A stretch of 64,000 nucleotides of DNA, from positions 47,439,079-47,503,078 of the forward strand of contig CM055096.1 of the NCBI GenBank assembly GCA_029204225.1, in the 5' to 3' direction. This document shows, piece by piece, positions 24,031-36,110 of the stretch. A model generated the notes under the pieces. The model saw only the letters and a program-made list of their open reading frames with translations. It was not told where the DNA came from and did not search any database. Both the position numbers and the translations under genes were made by a program. The stretch is from Diphasiastrum complanatum (lineage: Eukaryota; Streptophyta; Lycopodiopsida; Lycopodiales; Lycopodiaceae). Every line of letters begins with the position of its first letter. The stretch's first letter is position 1.

Positions 24031-25190
24031 GAACGTTTTAAATTTTTTTCTTAAGGATTCTAGAAGTGGATGCCACATCATCTTAACATCGAACTGCAAT
24101 GGCATGTGGATTATTTGATGCTACCAGACATAGTAGGCATTGCTTTCGACGATTGGAAAGCTGTTTGGGAAAAGGACGAACGATTTTCTCTGGTTATGGG
24201 ACCAACTAAGCATAGAACAGAAGGGTTGTCTATGTTGGGCCATAATCCAAGGTAAATTAAAAGTTTTGCCATTCGAGTCAGAGTTGTACATATGTTCAAT
24301 CTCCAAGTATGCTTTAGAATACACTAGAATAAAATGATATCAATTTTTGAAGCACTACGATACGAAGCAAAAGTCTTGGAGGAGGCATGTACAATTCGAA
24401 TTGTTTTTACCTACATCTTGTGCAAATATGGAAGAATTTGACAATGCAAGTCTTTTGCTTTGAACATCAATATGGCGTGTCCAGAGATGTATGATTTATA
24501 TATCGACTGAGAGCGCAACTTTTCTCACTATTTTGCAAAAATCAAGCACAATTTACAGGATCGAAGCAAGTCTCGCGAATATAAATCATTCTGTACTTAT
24601 ACATATTGGCAGTTCGGAACATTTGCAGCAAAGACATGATTTTTTGTTTAGAACTTATTTGTAAAGTATAAATTTTTACAGTTTCATCTCATCTGTTCAA
24701 ACAAATTACACTATGAAAAGATTCTAAAGAAGACTTCCAACTAGTACAAGAACTATTTGATGGAACTTTACTTCTTATAATGTTAGCAAGATTCGACAAT
24801 TAACCTATCGGAAGATATACACGAGCAAAAGAAGACATATTATTGCTCGAGTGTCAACGGGATTTGGAAATGGCACAAAAATTACATGATGATTTGAATA
24901 GAGTGTAAATATTTATTTCCAACTCTTGTATATGTTGCTGATTAGGTGATGGTGAGTTCTTATATTTGAATGATGTTTGAAGACAATTCAACCTTGATGT
25001 TTGTTCAACACAATTCAAATCAACCCACTCAAAATCTAATTTTGAAACCAAACATAAAGGTCATATATTCAACACTAAAGAAATATCTTTATATTTGACC
25101 TAACAAATATTTAAAAGGAGGATTATTTGACTACACGAACGAATAATTCCAGAACAAAAGATTCTATGTTCATGAGGACGTTTCACATTT
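24031..25190. other. AT-rich spacer, probably 3' internal part of an unknown LTR element
   Basis: No coding resemblance apart from a short unrecognised frame at 24070-24255 (MPHHLNIELQWHVDYLM). It ends at the polypurine tract at about 25191. Confidence 0.35.
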
Positions 25191-26083
25191 GAGGAGGGGG
25201 ATATGTGATACCAAGTATTTGCTATATAACGAATATCTACTTGAATATGACAATATATACTCGAATATGAAGATATAATTATATATTATGAAGAGGCCTA
25301 TATCATTTTTCGAGATATAATGGTTAAAGACTTGTCGTACACTAGAAGACAAGACCTCCAGAAGTGAAACGATGTTTGGAAAAGCCTTAATCAAGTCCCT
25401 TACACGAATCGACTAGATTCGAATCACCATCTTAAACTAGAGTAATTTAAACTCGTAGTTAAATATACCTGTAACGGTATAATGTACATACGTGTAACTC
25501 AATGGTTAAAGCTATTCAATGCAGCGATGCACCTGTAATCTCTAGAGGTGTATTTGTTCATTTCTTAGGAAATATATAGAAGACACGATTCAGTCTCACG
25601 CATCGAGCAGTCTTTGCTGTGTTCCACAAAGTTGTTCTAAAGAACTGGCTTTAAACTATCTTATTCGTCTGTTCGAATACTTGATTCAGCACCCGAATAA
25701 AGTATATCTTTGGTACAGTCTTCCACAGTCATTGACTGAACAGTATGTATACATTTGAGATGGTAGTCCCTGCTTGAGGAATTGAGTCATAGATCTGCAC
25801 TCATGTTTGTAACAAACATAAGTTTCTAACATATTTGTGGGCTATTCAAGTTCTTTAACCTTGAATGTACTCTAGTTGTTGAGGACTATTGTCTAGAACC
25901 CAACAGTCTAAGAATAAGATTAACTGATTGTCTGTTCATACTCGAATACATCGAACATCTCTCAAATCCTTGTTGACAACTTAATCAGACAGAGTGTAGT
26001 ACATTTGTACTACTTTGATAACATTTCATTCGATTCGATAGAGGAAGATTGTTGTTTTGGAAATTATCATCACCACACACACA
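25191..26083 (+). repeat. Polypurine tract and LTR of an unknown element
   Basis: gaggagggggata (25191-25203) is a strong polypurine tract, directly followed by TGTGATACCAAG at 25204. Sequence to about 26083 is LTR-like and ends ttatcatcaccaca, an imperfect inverted match to the start. The right boundary is approximate and no partner LTR was found. Confidence 0.45.
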
Positions 26084-26229
26084 CTATAAAAGTAATACTG
26101 GTTACTTATAAAATGTCTGTTAGACAACCAAAATAACATACGACTTCACTACATTCGAATAAGTCAGAACTGTATCAATTAATCAACTTTGGAAAGCTGG
26201 GTTTCGACGTACCCATAGAATCAAAACTG

Positions 26230-26690
26230 TCAAGCTCAGAGTCTTCTCCCTTAGAATTCTCCAGCTCTCTTCTTGTCCGTGCTCATTATAGAGGGGATGT
26301 AACACATGTTTATTCTAAATGCAGATTATTAGATGATGATGTGGTTCATCTTTTAATCCATTGCTATGCTTCTCTATGGAAATCGGTGGCTGATCTTCTT
26401 ATTGCTCGCTTCCATACCGGATTCAGGAGATTCAGCTATACAGACTTGCTCTTGAATGACATCATTTTTTATGATGTGAATGTTAATACTTTTTGGCAAT
26501 GCATTAGGATAATTACTCTTTGGAACATTGGCTTGAAAGGAATAGCAGGGAATTTGGGAATGGTGATTTTGTCATCTCCCCCCTACTTCTTTTCAAGGAG
26601 GCCGCAAAACTTTTGCTTCTTTAAGCTTTTCATATACTTTTGTAAAAAGTCTTTAAACTATGGTTAATTTTTCTTCGAGAGAAAAAAATA
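26230..26690 (+). pseudogene. LINE (non-LTR retrotransposon) 3' relic
   Basis: Reads CRLLDDDVVHLLIHCYASLW, matching the zf-RVT region at the end of plant L1-type ORF2 (C-x2-C...HLL-x-HC...LW). About 50 codons later, after a one-base shift, it reads IWLERNSREFGNGDF, the typical WxxWLERNxRxF block. A stretch ending agagaaaaaaataaagatcg would be the degenerate 3' end. There is no upstream RT or endonuclease. Confidence 0.65.
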
Positions 26691-27320
26691 AAGATCGTTG
26701 CAGTTGGTAATAGTCTACTAGAGAGTCTTTACTTGCAACTTGATAATTTTTGCTTGGGAAAACAAAATTCAAATGGTATTGGCATATTTGATAAATTGGT
26801 CAATTTATGCGTGTAACCTTGACCATTACCATAATTCATAAAATAATAGTTGAAGTTGGTAAGAGTCTTCTAGAGATTCTCTACTTGCAACTTGATAATA
26901 TTGCTCGTGAAAACAAAAATCAAATAGTATTGGCAAATTTGTCAATGTTGGTTGCTGTGAATTTTTTTAAGAAAATCAAAATAGGATTCTTATTGGTAGG
27001 TCACACTCATGATCAGATTGACTAAATTAGCTACTTTTCCAAAAAGTTACGATGCAAAAAAGCTTTTTCTTTACAAGTATTGCAAAGTACTATCGGGTCC
27101 TACACCCCTAAACCAAATGTGTTATTATTACGATGCACATTTGATATATGACTCAACATCCAATGTCAATTTTACAAGAACGTCTTGGGTTAACTACACA
27201 TTCATCATCTTCAACTTGGCAACAACGAAAGAAAGTCACAATGTAGAAAAATTTGTTGACATTGGATGTTGAGTCATATGAATATCTACCTGTAGATTTT
27301 GATGAAAAAGATGAATTGTC
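26690..27320 (+). pseudogene. DUF7869-like domain relic, core partly duplicated
   Basis: The frame around 26882-27020 reads LYLQLDNIARENKNQIVLAN followed by FLLVGHTHDQID, then, after a stop, FSKKL, and in another frame YTPKPN. This resembles the QLDNxxxENKN...FLxVGHTHxxIDQxF core of DUF7869, found in multicopy, possibly transposon-derived eukaryotic proteins. Role unknown. About 90 bases of the core are also present, more decayed, at 26702-26810, giving an imperfect tandem duplication with a period near 150 bp. No intact start or splice structure is visible. Confidence 0.5.
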
Positions 27321-29470
27321 AATTTCTCATCTGAAAAGGAGAGTCTTGCAATATATCAAGCATTGAGTTGAGAGGACCTAGTGAAAACTCCATGGAATTT
27401 GAATTGTAAAAAAATTATATTAAAAATATTTTTCATGCTTTTAAAATTTTGTGGATTTCACATATAATGGTTCGAATGTATTCTACGAGTTTATTTAAAA
27501 AAATTAATTTAGACTATTAAAAATGATAAACATTCATGTATTTTGATCACATGATAGAGATATTTGATTTCTTGAGTTATATTCGAAAGTTTGATTTTTC
27601 TTGGTATGGCGAACTAATTTTTTGAGTCAAAATGTATGTTTTGTATTGATTTTTTTGTGAAGTTTGAGAATTTTTACTCAAAAAAGTATTTTTTTGGGCA
27701 AAAATAACAAAATTGCTAAATGGTTACTCTTTTTTAGGATTTTGACCCATTTCAAAAGATTTTGCGATGAAGAAGTAATTGTTTCACCCCTCATCTATCA
27801 CTGTATTGTCACTTAGGGCTTTAGTAAGAAGATTTCACATAATCTATTTTTCAAAAAATCAATGTTTTACACTCCTCACAAAATTTTGGACACTTCAAAA
27901 AGCAAGAGAGTTTGAAGATAACCATACCACACGATCAAAGGAATTCTATCAATATAGAGGCAATTAAACTAGCAACACCTAACAATACGTCAAAAAGAAA
28001 TGGATTGAAGGACAATGACTCTCAAGAAAATTGCCTATAGTTTTAAGTGACAATTCTCTCATATTTCTCTTATAGCATGCTTCTTAAGCGGTTGAGCATC
28101 ACACTTCACTCTATAGTGGCTTCATGTATTGGACTTATAACAATGTATGTACTTTAGTATAAAAATAAATAGGCAAAGTTACTTTTTGTAGAGAGAAACA
28201 AAATGTGTTAAAGATAGTTGCTCGAGTTTCAACTTATCCAACAAGAATCAAGCCTACCAACTTATAAGCTCAAGAGAACATTTTGACCTTGAATGTCAAT
28301 TCAAAGACAAGCTCAAATTCACTAAATGGAAGGGGGCGTGATGAACATGGCTATAAAAACTTTTGGAAGCATGTAGAGAAAAGAAATATAACATCTTTTT
28401 AAATATGATATTCCCCTAAGCTCTAAAAATCTCTATTTGAAAATTTATCAAATATAAGGGGAGAATTGTATACTTGCTATTAAAAAGCCTTGGAAGCATG
28501 TCAAGGAAACAAAAATGTGATCATTTGAATATAATATTCTCCCATGCTCTAAATAGCTAAATTTACCAACAAAGCTTTGTGTCACTAAAAAAGGAAAATA
28601 TAGATGTTAACATATCTTATGTGAACAAGGATAAAGTGTTGTATCTTATGTGAATAAGCATAAATTTTTTATCTATTCTTTCTTTCAACGCTCTTTTGAG
28701 GTTGCACAAAAAGCCATGATATCAAAAAGATTCCATGTTTGTCTGCCAGCTATATCAAATACTATCAGATAAGAGATTTTACTAATACTAACCTATGGCA
28801 TCTAGCATTGTACATATTTGGACAAAAAGGGGCCCTCTTCTTTAATCAAAAGCCCTTCATGGTCATGGACAAAGCATGTATAAATGAGACTACCATGAGA
28901 AAAAGCCTTCTAGAAGCAATGAACATCATTATCATCAATGAGGCTTGCATGGAGCTAGAGAAATTTGGTGGTGTTAGTCAAATGACTTGACACTTGCATT
29001 AAGGTTGTTTTGTACATTTTGAGCATGGGACTCTCGTTTGATTGTAATTGATTTGGCTTGTGTGGAATTTGTAGACTTTGGAGGCGTCATTTGAATGACA
29101 TATTACTTATGCGTGACATTGTTTTGCAAACTTTGGACATAGAAATGCCCCCACAAATACATGGGGCAAAATTAACATTCAAATTTTTTGTTATAATGTT
29201 GGTGGAATTTTGAATACTTGGATGCAAGGTGAAGACTAAGAAACTCAAGCATTTAGTCGACGTCCTAAGGTCTATGAGGCCGCCCATCACTTAAAATGTT
29301 TAATATGTTAAGAGGAAAATACATTGCTCAGTGGGGCTATGCTCTTGACACCTCAAAGAGCAGATACAATTTTCTTTCCCTACTTTTGACTCATGTACTT
29401 CAAATGTAGCAATGATATATTTATTATTTTCAAACTTTTGACTCGTGTGCTAAAATGTAGCAATGTTTCT
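27321..29470. other. AT-rich intergenic DNA, no gene recognised
   Basis: Contains two related stretches near 28340-28450 and 28455-28560 (both with ggaagcatgt, aatataatattc-type and gctctaaa phrases), suggesting an old local duplication. The open frame 28739-28990 is unrecognised and probably chance. Confidence 0.45.
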
Positions 29471-29477
29471 TGGTTTC

Positions 29478-29586
29478 CAAGGGGACTATCGAACCTTGGC
29501 CCAAAGAAACTTCGGATGGATCAAGCTAACCAATTGAGCGAATCCCATCGGATGGATCAAGCTAACCAATTGAGCCAATCCCATCG
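29478..29586 (-). ncRNA. tRNA-like (SINE-type) promoter sequence with duplicated A box
   Basis: Minus strand: two copies of GCTCAATTGGTTAGC (complement of 29561-29575 and 29525-29539), each fitting a pol III A box (TGGCNNAGTTGGTTAG-like), and one GGTTCGATAGTCC (complement of about 29482-29494), fitting a B box. Spacing from the nearer A box to the B box is about 45 bases, as in tRNA genes. The duplication is part of a 36-bp tandem repeat (29515-29586). No full cloverleaf forms, so a SINE head or degenerate tRNA is more likely than a functional tRNA. Confidence 0.45.
29515..29586. repeat. 36-bp tandem duplication
   Basis: Two adjacent copies of a unit beginning ggatggatcaagctaac, differing at one base (gagcg versus gagcc). 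Confidence 0.92.
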
Positions 29587-29599
29587 GGTTGCCTAATTG

Positions 29600-32439
29600 T
29601 AGCAATGAGATTTATCTTTCCCAACTTTTGACTAGTGACACATGTACGTCAATGTGAGATAAATAACCAACTCCCATCACCGAAAGAAAAATACATCTTC
29701 ATTATGATTTCAAAATGGTTATGCATGCGCGGACTCCAAAGTGAAGAGCCTTAATAATATTCATCTTCAAAGCATATTCACTATTTAAGATCCCACAACT
29801 TCCAAAATATTCTTTTGCAAAACTTCTAAACAGTCCTCCATGGTTGCTGATTTGAAATGGTGGTCCATTATTTGGCTTTAAACAAAATTTTCAGCTATGC
29901 CATTATATGGGCCAAGCATGTACAAAAACCATTGTAACAACTTTTTGGGAGTGGCTTGGGCCTCACAAAGTACAATAAACAAAACATACTTAACATTCTT
30001 TAAGGACAAATAGAAAACTCTTGATGATATATATGTTTTGTATTAGTTTCACTTTTGAGAATAGGTGAGTTTATCAAGCTTAATTTTTAGTTCCAAGCTT
30101 TTGGTTCTATTATATTCTAGGTTGAAGATTGCACAAATTTGAACATAATATTTTGTAAAACTTGTACATAAGCTTTTCTATGCTTGATTACTTGAAATAC
30201 TGGTCCACTCTGAGGCTTTTACAAAAGATATTTAGCTCTAAGTGCACATGGGCCAAGCTTGTAAAGAAATAAATAAAAAATGATGTGTTGGAAAAGATTA
30301 TTTAATTGTGTCAATATATGAGTTGGAGTACCATTATTGAGAAAAAAAAGCAAAATAGACACATGGATGCCACCTCAAAACCGTAGGCATAAACTACTTT
30401 ATGCAAAACATGATTTCAATAGATTCTTAGTTTCCTTGGAATAAAGTACAGATCTATATTTGCTATGATAAGTACTCTCGTTCTTCTTGAATTGCTTAAT
30501 CTACATGTTACATTACAAAAGATATTTCTTTCGATTCCTTCAGCTACATCTTCATGATGAACAGGTCAATGAACCCCATCACATTTAGATTACTTCAAGA
30601 CTTTTCAAAATAAATGACAAACAACTACATGACTGCCCAACTGAGATCCAATTAGCCTTCCTGTTCAAGCAATTACTGCTAGTTTGGATTTTATTATTGT
30701 AAATTGACAGATCTACCATGTACATTAACAGATTTTATGCTGAAGTTGGATGGTCATCCTAGCAGACAACCAAGATGAGTAGCACTGAAATTCCAAACTA
30801 GTCGTTATTTCATTATAACTGCGCACAGCACTTATGAGATTCGTATGAAAAACCCAACAATACTGTTCAGACTAGTGTGTGAACCATGATGTTTCCAACT
30901 GAAGGGATGTTAGTGGGGCCCTTTGAAACACTCAAATTGGGTCCAATAACAACAGCCACGCACAGGGTAACATGAGATATACAGAAAATAAGAGTAACAT
31001 TATTCTAGATGGTCTCACCTCAATCATCTATATGGTCATTCAACATGTCTTAACCAAGAAGAGAAAACCTAAGAAAACATCTAGTGAAACAAATGATCAA
31101 TCAAATAATCATATACTTGTATAAAAAAAAGGTCTAATGATAACATGTTAAGAGAATAAACTTCCAGTTACCCACTTTAGGGTGAGCCTTGAATGTGATG
31201 TCATAATGCAAACTTGAGACTATGAAGAGTTTCAGCTACCCACTTTATGGAAAAGGTCATAAAGCAAATCAAATATATGTGAAACTATAATTTAACTTCA
31301 GAACAGAACCACTCTAAACTCAGTAGATCCAAATTCTAGTGTTAATTCCTGGAGTAAAAGTTTGAATGATTTCTCCAAAAGCCTACTATAATTATTAGTG
31401 AAGCAGATAATTATTAGTGAACTTTGGGTTAAACTTTCTAACAAAACCTCCAAACCAAACTAATCACATCCAAATTCTAGTGTTAAGCCATGGTACCAAA
31501 CCATCAACAGATCCTCCAGTCTAAACTAACTAGATCCAGATTCCAATCTCAACTCAATCCTTGGTTCGGCATTGAAATTTGACATAAGTCAACTTTTCTA
31601 ACAAAATCTCCAAAATAAGCTTAAATATAACTCCAATTTCAATCTCAATTCAAGGTTCCGTACAGAAACAAATGCATTTCCATCATATGAAATAATTCAG
31701 AAATGGCCAAAGATACTAACACAGAAACGTACTTTATCTAACAATAATAGGTTTTTGAGTCACTTGAGCAGTCCATGAACTTTAATCCTTGTCCATGAAC
31801 AGGACTAAATTTCCTCAATTCAGTCCAGCACAGTGAAGAAAACTAGACAACATATCAAATTTTGATCAGTCAAGCACAACGTAGTGCAACAAAATAGACA
31901 ATTTATGAAATTTCACATTGCCAAACACATGAATATGGCAAACAAACCCAGGATAACATGGGCAAGAACGTTCACAAAAGCATACTCAAGGGTAGTTTGT
32001 TCCAAAGTTGAAATTAAGATAGAATAAATGACTAACCTTGAGGATTGCCACCCAGCAATTCAGAAAACAATCAGAATCTAACTCGTGCTTACAAAGTCTC
32101 ATTCCCAAAAACAGCAAAAACTAAATTCATTTGCCGATAATAAGCTTTGAGCAATGTGCAAAACCTGGAAAAAAATAGGCAACCATGGCATTTCAAGAAT
32201 TACTCACTATCCAATCCACACTAGCACACCTAGCCAAAATAAATCATGAGAACAATGCTTGAAAATCATTCTCAGACAAGGATGTGTTTAGGCATTTATA
32301 ACAACAATGCACAAAAGTAGCTTTGAGTATTAACAGCCAGGAGAAATGTGTATTAACATAATTGTACTGAGAAATCTACCTGGAAAGTTTGTGCTAACAT
32401 ATACATTCCTTTTAATTTGAAGTTTCTTGTTTTCGAAAA
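29600..32439. other. Intergenic, downstream of the RING gene
   Basis: AT-rich with no recognisable coding sequence. A phrase ccaaattctagtgttaa occurs twice (31328 and 31469) in diverged surroundings. The segment next to 32440 should hold the 3' UTR and polyadenylation region of the RING gene (AT-rich on the minus strand), but no single signal stands out. Confidence 0.45.
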
Positions 32440-34224
32440 TTAAGTCAAATAGACCTGAACACTAGCACTCTTGAAAGACCTGCATAACGGACATGAATCA
32501 AGGGTCGCCTCACATTCTTTGCACAAACAAAGATGGCGGCATGGCAGCAAAAGCACCGAGACATCATTGCGCCTACAAACCTTACAGGATCTCTGTTCCT
32601 TTAACTGCTTGTTTTCTCTGAAAGCCCTGGCATGTGCATCATCTGTATCGTCTGGATATGACGACTCAGCATCACCTGCTTGATGACTGTCTCCACATCC
32701 TTCTTTGCTCTGCTCCCTACTGATGGCCACAGCCTGCTGCAGATTACTTCTAAGGGCAAACATCATTGCCTCGTTGAATTTAGCTCTGCTTTGCCAGGCA
32801 CATGCCTGCTGGAACAGGTTCCTTATTTTCTCTTCTAACTCGGTGTTCCTCGTTTTCACTGTCTCTACTTCAAGTTCCTTTTCTCGGAGCGTTCTTTCTA
32901 ACCAATTTTCAATGATTGCCAAAATTGCTCTTGAATGTTGTTGTCTTTTTTCTTCAAGAGTCTTTCTGACCTGCTCTTCCTGCACATATGTGAAATAAAG
33001 CAGTAATTACACTTGATTTATTCAAATTGCTCGTCAAAAGATTGATTTAAGATTACTTTTGCCTGATTGATTCACTAGTAGTCATGTAGAGTATCAATAT
33101 ACAAACACAAGCGTCTACAACAATACCTGGTTTTTGATGAACTCATCGATTTCTTCTCGTTGTTTTGATAACTGCGGTTTAAGGTCTTCACTTAATAGCG
33201 ACAAGTAAGAAAAACCGGTGCTCATCCTTCCGCTAGAAGATGGAGCCAACGGTTCAAATAGCTCATCTCGAAATGTTAGATGCAGACCAGTTGAAAGACC
33301 AACAGATTGTGGGCTGACAGCAGCAGCAGTTGCATTGCTCTGACTTAAATCGGCAACCGCCAGCCGTCTGGGCAATGACGAAACAAAACCATTTACTCTT
33401 GGACGTTTTCTTGACCCAATACCGAAGCCGCAAACAAAGGCGTCATCTGCTTCAGCAGGGAAAGCTCCGCTCACTTGCTGCTGAAGATGACCAAGATTAG
33501 CAACTGCCATACAACAAATGCATCAAAAACACAGGCATACGTATAAGCTTCAATGCAACGAAAATATCCTTTCATTTCACGTAAGACCTAAGAACACTAA
33601 GCGAGTGAATGACAACAAAGTATCTTGTATTAGTTGATTCGATAACAAAATGGCGTGGGTGTCCACAATATTTCTCGATCATGAACAAGTATTCAAGAAT
33701 GTTAGATTACTTATTGAGTGTTACACGGAAAAGGAAAAAAGAACATACGGAAAGTCTAACTTCTGGGGAGAACTACATGCGAGAAGCTACGAGCTCGTAC
33801 TTGTATCAAAAAGCTGCAATTGGTTGGACACTTTGGCTGGGGCAGCGGATTGTATTGTAGAATCTTCAAAGTTACTCGTACCAAAAGTCACAGGGGGCAT
33901 CACATTATTGTTCTCTCTTGCATATAGCTGCTCAGGCCTGAGAAAAGGGTAAAAGCAAGTGCCAATGGCATCAGGAGAATAATCGTGCTCAAAAATTGAG
34001 CGAAAAATAATAAAGAACGTAAGACCAAGGAAATACATAGAGACCGTATGTGCCTTCATCACTTTGGAGATCCACTTTGATGATGTCCATTATATATACA
34101 GACTAAAATAACTATCATACTTGTATTCATCGAAATTCGTTACAGCGAAATGAAATCACATTACAAACCTGACACGAATATCAGGCAAGAGAGGATTTGC
34201 AGGGGATTGTGCTTGTACAGCCAT
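32440..34224 (-). CDS. BOI/SBP1-type RING-finger E3 ubiquitin ligase, four coding exons
   Basis: Coding exons on the minus strand: 34224-34169, 33937-33801, 33503-33127 and 32979-32440. All introns are GT-AG and phases agree (56, 137, 377 and 540 nt), giving about 369 residues, normal for the family. Start MAVQAQSPANPLLP matches the conserved MAVQAQ N-terminus. KVSNQLQLF lies near residue 57. A coiled-coil segment (about 180-265; EEIDEFIKNQ, then LREKELEVE) precedes the C-terminal C3HC4 RING (CKVC, LLLPCRHLCLCKEC, CPLC; about 322-356) and the terminal VQVYLT. Family knowledge: Botrytis-susceptible-interactor/S-RNase-binding RING proteins ubiquitinate transcription factors, repress DELLA/gibberellin outputs and limit cell death. 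All zinc ligands are present, so it looks functional. The exon 2 donor (A, GTACGA) is the weakest splice call. Confidence 0.93.
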
Positions 34225-35074
34225 TACTAGATCATTCTTCTTCCTCCTGAACTCTCCGCATATTTCAAGGTCAACTTGCATAAGCTTTCGATTAAAAACA
34301 GAAATCGTGCCCAAGTTCCTTTACGCTTATGGAAATATATGTAGGATCAGTGAAAACCGCGGGCAGCATTTGCATACAGAGGCAATTTCATTCGATCTTA
34401 TCGTAATGCCAATATCGCCAATTCTTGCGAAGATGTTTACAATAAGATTGCGATAGACCTTTCATCTGGACTTTGTTGCGTGCTTACAATCATTCCAGCA
34501 GAATTCGCATCGAGATAGCAAGAGGTTCATTTGACATGGAACCAAAAATGGCATTTATTGCCGGGTGGATATGGCAGAACATTGAAAATGAAAGCGGTAG
34601 CTGTTTGAGATGCAGACTTTCTCCGTCTTGGGAATAAGAATTGACATCTGCGAGTGAGATGCTTCTCAGCTACTTGAGCGATCTAAAAAAGGAAGACAAC
34701 CCGTAAGTAAGGTAGGTTGATCGGCCAGAGAAGCAACAGGAATCGACTGCTACTGCGCACAAACGCCGTAATTGTAGAACCCATGGTGGACCCCGAGTAC
34801 ATACTCCACACAACCGCAAAAAGGAATTCTATAAGGCAAAGCTGAGAATCGTGCATGATGATGATGAACCAAAAGCGGGTAGGAGTGTGAGTGATGGACA
34901 GGAGAGGTGGGTGGCGAGGGGGGACGCTCTCGTAGGGACCCAGGACGATGGCATGCGTGGAGCAGGAGAAAAAAGATCGAATGGAGAAAGAGGAAGGAGG
35001 ACTGAGGAGGGAGAGGATCAGAAAACAGAAAGATGCAAACGGAAACTGCAGATGATTGAGCGCTAACCGACGGT

Positions 35075-35106
<32 letters not shown>

Positions 35107-35110
35107 GCCA
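34225..35110 (-). promoter_or_regulatory. Leader and probable promoter-proximal region of the RING gene
   Basis: On the minus strand, 35110 down to about 34700 is pyrimidine-rich (a CT run, then tctccctcctcagtcctcc), typical of plant 5' UTRs, and is unusually GC-rich for the area. Between it and the ATG lies AT-rich sequence that could be a 5' UTR intron. The start site and a TATA box cannot be fixed from sequence alone. Confidence 0.45.
35078..35106. repeat. (GA)n microsatellite
   Basis: About 14 ga units in the putative leader of the RING gene (CT on its coding strand); GA/CT tracts are common at plant transcription starts. Confidence 0.95.
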
Positions 35111-35149
35111 CACCCCGGGCCCGGATCTGGCCACCAGGCTAGTACCAGC

Positions 35150-36110
35150 GCTGCCCCCAAGCTATAAGCACTAGGCAACACACACAAACCCAAAAAAAAG
35201 CGGCAAGGGCAAGAAAAAATAAAAGGAAAGGTTTTGCCAAGTTCTCTAATATTGGAAGTCTCTTTGGAGCATGGAGGTTGGGTAAGTGCCACATCATTGG
35301 TTGAGAGGAAATAATATTTTCGGTGCTAGTGAGTGATGGATGATCTTTGAGAGCCTGAAATCTTTGAACACGAGACTAAAACAGATTTGTGTCAGAGGTG
35401 ATATGATATATGCTACTAAACGACGAGGCTAATATTTCCAAGCTAGCTATCACTAGTACGCAACACACATAGACACAAAAAAGCAATGATGGAAAAAAAA
35501 GGAGGGAAAAGCTATCATTGGGTTATCAAGTATCTAGCTCACCAAAAAAAAAAAAAACACACACACACACACACACAAACTACAAGGGAAAAAAAGGAAA
35601 GGAAAGCACTCGCCAAAGCAACCAAAGGAATCTAATATTTGGCCCAACCTATAAGCATTAGGAAACACACACAAACACAAAGAGCAACAATATTAAAAAA
35701 AAAGGAAATCTAGCCAAAGCCAATGCTAGAAACCTCTTTAAATTGCCCTAAAAAAACCTATATATTTTAAACCATTTTAGATTTTTAAAAATTAGTACTT
35801 AAAAAAAGGTTCATATGCTTGTATAAAAAATCGTGTAATATTTTATGATATCTATTTTTAAAATTCATGTCTAAATATACTTTGTCTATTTTCCTCAGCT
35901 CTCTCTCTCTCTCTCAAAGCCATGTAATATCTGGGCCCAAGGCATAATGTATAATCACTAGGCAAACACACAAACACAAAAAAGCAACAAGGAAAAAATA
36001 AAAAGAATAAAAAGGAAAGGTCTAGCCAAGCTATCTGGCCCAAGCTATAGGCACCGAGCACTAGCTCACCAAACACATTAAAAAAAAAAAGCAGCAAGAG
36101 AAAAGGCCCA
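35150..36110. repeat. Cluster of degenerate A-rich repeats with (CA)n and poly-A tracts
   Basis: A phrase of the type ctataagcactaggcaaca followed by cacacaaac, an A-rich run and aaaaggaaaggt recurs near 35160, 35455, 35545, 35650, 35960 and 36050, with variable spacing. It includes a pure poly-A/(AC)n tract at 35543-35577. It looks like several decayed copies of one short A-tailed repeat, perhaps a SINE-like unit. Confidence 0.6.

Noticed and set aside
28739-28990. 83-aa plus-strand frame (MSASYIKYYQIRDF)
   Set aside because: Isolated, no family resemblance, no splice context; length is within chance for AT-rich DNA.
29478-29586. Functional tRNA gene
   Set aside because: A and B boxes are present, but no cloverleaf with anticodon and acceptor stems can be drawn.
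34683-35292. Overlapping minus-strand frames of 142 and 180 aa rich in Ser, Leu and Pro
   Set aside because: They are translations of the CT-rich leader and microsatellite upstream of the RING gene, with no domain and no continuity with its exons.
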